Source: Flavobacteriia bacterium (GTDB taxonomy: Bacteria; Bacteroidota; Bacteroidia; Flavobacteriales; Schleiferiaceae). Taken from it: a DNA stretch of 11,452 nucleotides. The notes beneath the pieces are model-generated. The model ran no database searches, had not been told where the DNA came from, and saw only the letters and a list, made by a program, of their open reading frames with translations. Below are positions 8,357 through 11,452 of this stretch, in pieces. The position numbers and the translations under genes were made by a program. The first letter of the stretch is position 1. Every line of letters starts with the position of its first letter. The DNA is taken from positions 1 to 11,452 of the forward strand of contig CATILC010000056.1 in the NCBI GenBank assembly GCA_949516455.1. The letters run 5' to 3'.

Positions 8357-9587
8357 GTTTGCTGAGTTCCTGACCACTTCGTTTGCCTGCGCCTTTGTGC
8401 TCATTGATAAAGGCTTTACAAGCTGCAGAGGCTTTTCCTCTTAAGGTCTTATCACTCAGAAGCTGATCCATTTGTCTTCTCAGATCCGATGTGCTCCGCA
8501 CCTCCCAGGCTCCACCTCTTTCGATCAGCATTCTGGCTTCTGGAAAACGCTGATGTCTGGGCCCAAAAAAGACCGGACAACCATGGGCTGCCGGTTCTTG
8601 TATGGAGTGAATGCCCGTAGTGAATCCACCACCGACAAAGGCGAGGTCGGCCAATGCGTAACAACTGGCCAACACTCCGATGGTATCGAGCACAAACACC
8701 TTTCTGCTGCTTAGGTCCGCAGCTTTTTCGAGTTGGCTAAAGCGCCAGGGATCGTGCGCTTCCAACCGCTGCATCAATCGATCGACATGGGAAGCGCCCA
8801 CCTCATGCGGAGCGATGAGAAAACAGGTGTCGGGAAAATCTCTGATGAGCGGAATGAACAAATCCTCGTCCGGGATCCAGGGAGAACCAATGACCACGAG
8901 TTGGCGGCCCGCCTTGAATTGCTCCAGCCAAGGAAACTGCTCAGGAGCTTCAGCAAGTTGTGCCACCCGATCCACCCGACCATCGCCGGTACAGATGCAT
9001 GGCGCCACCACATGGTGCTGCCGCAAAACTTCACAGGATCGCTCATCGTGGGTCAGAAACAGATCGATCGAGCTTAAAACCTTTAAAGCCGAAGAGGCCC
9101 AGGGCCGAAACCACCACATTTCCTCTCTGAAGAATCCGGACACGACGGCAACTGCTACATCTCGCCTTTTGAGTTGACGGATCAACTGTAGCCAAAAATC
9201 GTAGCGTACGAAAACAAATAGGTCGGGCTGCAGGATATCGACAAAAGCAGCTGTCTTTTGAGGGGTGTCCAGCGGCAGGTAGATACAACCGTCCGCCTCA
9301 CCGGAACGATACTGCTGCATTCCGGATGGAGAAAAGAAACTAATGAGGATCTTCCACTCCGGATGTTGGGTTCGCCAATAGGCCACAAGGCTTTTGCACT
9401 GCTCATATTCGCCCAGTGAAGCCGCGTGCAGGATCAACAAGGAGCCCGGATGGGCAGACCGCCATTCTTTCCATCTCGCCTCTTCCTTCTCCCTTCCACG
9501 CCGCCAGGCGCGTGCCTTCGGCGATCGGATGGACGCCAGCCCAATGGCCCATCCGTACATTCGGATCCCCAATGTGTAAAGGCCCAT
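8310..9587 (-). CDS. waaA: 3-deoxy-D-manno-octulosonic acid (Kdo) transferase
   Basis: A 425-residue GT30 glycosyltransferase that adds Kdo from CMP-Kdo to the lipid A precursor at the cytoplasmic face of the inner membrane, an early step in LPS core assembly. Features: an N-terminal hydrophobic anchor (LYTLGIRMYGWAIGLAS, about 3-19); HAASLGEYEQ (54-63), SFFSPSG (83-89), YLPLDTP (103-109) and FVRYDFW (126-132), the N-terminal Rossmann-like domain in its Bacteroidota form; GDGRVDRV (201-208); APHEV (259-263); and FVGGGFTTGIHSIQEPAAHGCPVFFGP (about 317-343), the sugar-nucleotide site, cut here for length as FVGGGF, IQEPAAHG and FFGP. ATG 9587 is chosen because it fits the family N-terminus and overlaps the upstream stop (TGATG). 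The last 12 or so residues (RSRRGPAGRHIP) are a basic tail beyond the usual end, encoded in the overlap with the convergent peptidase gene. Confidence 0.94.
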   Translation of the reverse strand: MGLYTLGIRMYGWAIGLASIRSPKARAWRRGREKEEARWKEWRSAHPGSLLILHAASLGEYEQCKSLVAYWRTQHPEWKILISFFSPSGMQQYRSGEADGCIYLPLDTPQKTAAFVDILQPDLFVFVRYDFWLQLIRQLKRRDVAVAVVSGFFREEMWWFRPWASSALKVLSSIDLFLTHDERSCEVLRQHHVVAPCICTGDGRVDRVAQLAEAPEQFPWLEQFKAGRQLVVIGSPWIPDEDLFIPLIRDFPDTCFLIAPHEVGASHVDRLMQRLEAHDPWRFSQLEKAADLSSRKVFVLDTIGVLASCYALADLAFVGGGFTTGIHSIQEPAAHGCPVFFGPRHQRFPEARMLIERGGAWEVRSTSDLRRQMDQLLSDKTLRGKASAACKAFINEHKGAGKRSGQELSKLILRSRRGPAGRHIP

Positions 9588-10360
9588 CACTGGTAATAGT
9601 AGGTCTGCGATCCCTTGCTGTAGATCGGCAGGAACCAAACGAATCGGACACCGTACAAGAGATCGAGTCGGCTGCCTTCTTCAGAAAGTCCGGTATCGTA
9701 TTGATGTCCTCGGTAATTCTCTGTGAAGGCCTGAAGAAGATCCAAACCCAGTATGAAATTCACTCTTCGGTCGTTCCCCGAATGCATATAGCCCATGAAT
9801 TGACGAAACATCAAACCGCCGCGCAGTCGGTCATATCCCTTTTGATATTCATTCAGGATCTGAGGCAGGTCCTGACCTGCATTCTCAAAACGGATCTTGT
9901 GTTGCATATAGCCCGCGCCCAAGGTGATCATCCATCCGCTGTTTGCATTGTGTCCGAGTCTGGTAAAAACCTTGCCGAGCTGTCCTGAAAGCGTGAATCC
10001 TCGTTGGAAGAGTTTGTAATCCCCATAATTTCCATTGAGGCTGAGCAACTGCCCCCTGCTCGTGCTGATGTCTGACAGGATCTGATCAGCGATCCGTATG
10101 CGGTCGCCAAAGAGATATCCCCCACCGATGCCAACGAGCCATTGTCCCTTGCTTTTGAACCAGACATCCATGGAGACTTCGGCGTTCGATCCATAGACTT
10201 GACTCAGTTCACCCTGCGGCCATTGGATCGCACCTCCCACGCCCACAATGAAGGCCTGCTTGGCTGAATCCCGAACGTTTACTTGAGAAAAGGCCGTTTG
10301 GCTGCAAAGGCCTGCTGAGAGGCATAAGACCATGCACATCCGCCTATGGAAAAGTCGCAT
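9587..10360 (-). CDS. Predicted outer-membrane beta-barrel protein, function unknown
   Basis: A 257-residue secreted protein that I cannot assign to a named family. A signal peptide is clear: basic start MRLFHRR, hydrophobic core, and an AFSQ cleavage site near residue 25. The mature part is rich in glycine and in alternating aromatic/hydrophobic strands (AFIVGVGGAIQWPQGE, WLVGIGGGYLFGDRIRI, GWMITLGAGYMQHKIRFE, VNFILGLDLLQAF, LLYGVRFVWFLPIY), as in small outer-membrane barrels of Bacteroidota. The end (TYYYQ) lacks the terminal Phe typical of many BAM substrates, though an aromatic run precedes it. The stop overlaps the waaA start (TGATG), so it is the first gene of a two-gene unit and translation is probably coupled. 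This suggests, without proving, a role in the LPS-bearing outer membrane. A perfect -7 box lies 5 nt upstream of the ATG. Confidence 0.82.
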   Translation of the reverse strand: MRLFHRRMCMVLCLSAGLCSQTAFSQVNVRDSAKQAFIVGVGGAIQWPQGELSQVYGSNAEVSMDVWFKSKGQWLVGIGGGYLFGDRIRIADQILSDISTSRGQLLSLNGNYGDYKLFQRGFTLSGQLGKVFTRLGHNANSGWMITLGAGYMQHKIRFENAGQDLPQILNEYQKGYDRLRGGLMFRQFMGYMHSGNDRRVNFILGLDLLQAFTENYRGHQYDTGLSEEGSRLDLLYGVRFVWFLPIYSKGSQTYYYQ

Positions 10361-10364
10361 GCGG

Positions 10365-10372
10365 CAAAGATA
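10365..10372 (-). promoter_or_regulatory. Bacteroidota -7 promoter box for the outer-membrane protein-waaA unit
   Basis: Read on the minus strand this is TATCTTTG, a perfect match to the Bacteroidota -7 consensus TAnnTTTG. No clear TTG is found at the expected -33 position (the nearest is CTG, 21 nt upstream). The box ends 5 nt before the ATG, so transcription would begin at or next to the start codon. Confidence 0.38.
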
Positions 10373-10403
10373 TCTGAAAGTCGTTCCGCCTTGCAGTACG
10401 CTT

Positions 10404-10411
10404 TATCTTCG
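10404..10411 (+). promoter_or_regulatory. Possible -7 promoter box for the aminotransferase gene
   Basis: TATCTTCG matches TAnnTTTG with one mismatch and sits 19 nt before the ATG at 10431, in the 70-nt divergent spacer. No convincing -33 TTG lies at the right distance (the TTG at 10391 is only 10 nt upstream). Low confidence. Confidence 0.22.
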
Positions 10412-10430
10412 TACTCAAATACAAGGAATT

Positions 10431-11452
10431 ATGCGCGACCTGCACATGGTCGATCTCAAGTCTCAGTACGAGCACATCAAAGAAGAAGTGGATCGTGCTG
10501 TGGGTGAGGTGATCCGAACGGCCCAATTCATCAATGGACCTGAAGTGAAAGCCTTCCAGAGTGAACTGGAAACCTATTTGGATGTACCCCATGTGATTCC
10601 CTGTGCCAATGGGACGGATGCGCTGCAAGTGGCCATGATGGCCCTCGACCTGCAGCCAGGAGACGAGGTGATCACGGCAAGCTTCACCTATGTGGCAACT
10701 GCAGAGGTGATCGCGCTTCTTAAGTTGAAGCCCGTTCTGGTGGACGTGGACCCCGAGACGTTTCTGATCGATCCGAAACAGGTGAAAGCAGCCATTACGG
10801 AGAAGACCCGAGCGATCGTTCCCGTGCATTTGTTCGGACAGAATGCGCCCATGGAGGAGCTGCTCGACATAGCAAGGGAACACGATCTTTTTGTGATCGA
10901 GGACACGGCTCAGGCCATTGGATCGGACTTCCGTTTTAGAGATGGAAAAACATTGAAGGCAGGAACCATTGGAGACATTGGTTGCACTTCATTCTTTCCT
11001 TCCAAGAATTTGGGATGCTATGGAGATGGAGGCGCCATCTTCACCAGAAATGAAGTCCTAGCTCAACGCATCCGAATGATCGTGAATCATGGACAGGGGA
11101 AGCGCTATTACCACGATGAGATCGGGGTCAACAGCCGGCTGGACAGCATTCAGGCAGCCGTACTTCGCATAAAACTGAGAAGACTCGATGCCTATTCTGC
11201 AGCCCGAAAGAAAGTGGCCGAACACTACGATCAGGCCTTCGCTTCCTCACCTTACCTGAAAACACCTAAACGCGTAGAGTGGTCCGTTCATGTTTTTCAT
11301 CAATACACACTGATCGCCGAAGGGGTCTCCCGAGATCAATTGGTGGAGGAACTTCGAAACGCGGGTTTGCCCTGCATGATCTATTATCCAGTGCCCTTAC
11401 ATCAGCAGAAGGCCTATCGGGATGACGGGCTGGATGGCCAATTGAACGTCAC
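10431..11452 (+). CDS. DegT/DnrJ/EryC1/StrS-family sugar aminotransferase (3' end outside window)
   Basis: The first 340 residues of a PLP-dependent fold-type I aminotransferase; the frame is open to the window end, so perhaps 20-50 residues are missing. The family transfers an amino group, usually from glutamate, to a keto-sugar nucleotide during synthesis of O-antigen, capsule or S-layer sugars. Motifs: N-terminal MVDLKSQYEHIKEEVDRAV; FINGPEVKAFQ (33-43); the PLP phosphate-binding CANGTDALQ (58-66); TASFTYVATAE; PVHLFGQ; IEDTAQAIGS with D158 and Q161, which contact the cofactor ring; and FFPSKNLGCYGDGGA with K192 as the expected Schiff-base lysine. NHGQGKRYYHDEIGVNSRLDSIQAA is characteristic of the WbpE-like branch (given here in parts: NHGQGKRY, NSRLDSIQAAVL). 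WbpE-type substrates (UDP-3-keto-sugars) are plausible, but substrate cannot be settled from sequence alone. It is divergent from the outer-membrane protein-waaA pair, 70 nt away, consistent with an envelope polysaccharide neighbourhood. Confidence 0.93.
   Translation, partial: MRDLHMVDLKSQYEHIKEEVDRAVGEVIRTAQFINGPEVKAFQSELETYLDVPHVIPCANGTDALQVAMMALDLQPGDEVITASFTYVATAEVIALLKLKPVLVDVDPETFLIDPKQVKAAITEKTRAIVPVHLFGQNAPMEELLDIAREHDLFVIEDTAQAIGSDFRFRDGKTLKAGTIGDIGCTSFFPSKNLGCYGDGGAIFTRNEVLAQRIRMIVNHGQGKRYYHDEIGVNSRLDSIQAAVLRIKLRRLDAYSAARKKVAEHYDQAFASSPYLKTPKRVEWSVHVFHQYTLIAEGVSRDQLVEELRNAGLPCMIYYPVPLHQQKAYRDDGLDGQLNV

Noticed and set aside
9416..9988. Plus-strand open frame of 190 codons opposite the outer-membrane protein-waaA junction
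   Set aside because: It crosses the boundary of two well-supported genes, has no family motif and no signal, and is best seen as a shadow.
10344..10883. Minus-strand open frame opposite the aminotransferase start
   Set aside because: The plus strand carries the complete DegT/DnrJ motif set; the opposite frame is His-rich low-information sequence and would also run into the outer-membrane protein gene.

Overview
The window looks like ordinary chromosomal DNA of a Bacteroidota bacterium. Two proteins end in type IX secretion (T9SS) type A sorting domains (YPNPT near the domain start, GVYLLQI or GLYMLRI near the end). Three predicted lipoproteins, a Bacteroidota-type Kdo transferase and a perfect Bacteroidota -7 promoter box (TATCTTTG) agree with this. 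Moderate GC content and very dense packing are seen throughout. I cannot name the genus from the sequence.

Layout from left to right. (1) Plus strand: the 3' end of a large T9SS cargo protein, then a small DCC-family thiol oxidoreductase-like protein. (2) Minus strand: a secreted T9SS cargo protein with three PKD/Ig-like, cysteine-paired repeats. (3) Plus strand: recA, overlapped by 4 nt (ATGA) by a TPR lipoprotein gene. (4) Minus strand: a 2,4-dienoyl-CoA reductase-like SDR gene joined by a TGATG overlap to a glycerophosphodiester phosphodiesterase lipoprotein gene. (5) Plus strand: an oligopeptidase B-type S9 peptidase with a lipoprotein signal. (6) Minus strand: a predicted outer-membrane protein gene joined by a TGATG overlap to a Kdo transferase gene (waaA); waaA overlaps the 3' end of the peptidase gene by 47 nt. 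(7) Plus strand: a DegT/DnrJ/EryC1 sugar aminotransferase gene, cut by the window end.

Blocks 1-7 alternate strand at every step. All three convergent junctions are tight (8 nt, 3 nt and a 47-nt overlap) and show no intrinsic terminator. The themes are cell envelope and secretion (T9SS cargo, lipoproteins, WaaA, outer-membrane protein, sugar aminotransferase), lipid turnover (SDR and phosphodiesterase) and recombination (RecA). No stretch over 150 nt lacks a gene. I found no tRNA, rRNA, CRISPR array, insertion sequence or phage gene, and nothing I can defend as a new multi-gene system. The most interesting points are the tightly coupled gene pairs (recA-TPR lipoprotein, outer-membrane protein-waaA, SDR-phosphodiesterase), the lipoprotein form of oligopeptidase B, and the overlapping convergent gene ends.
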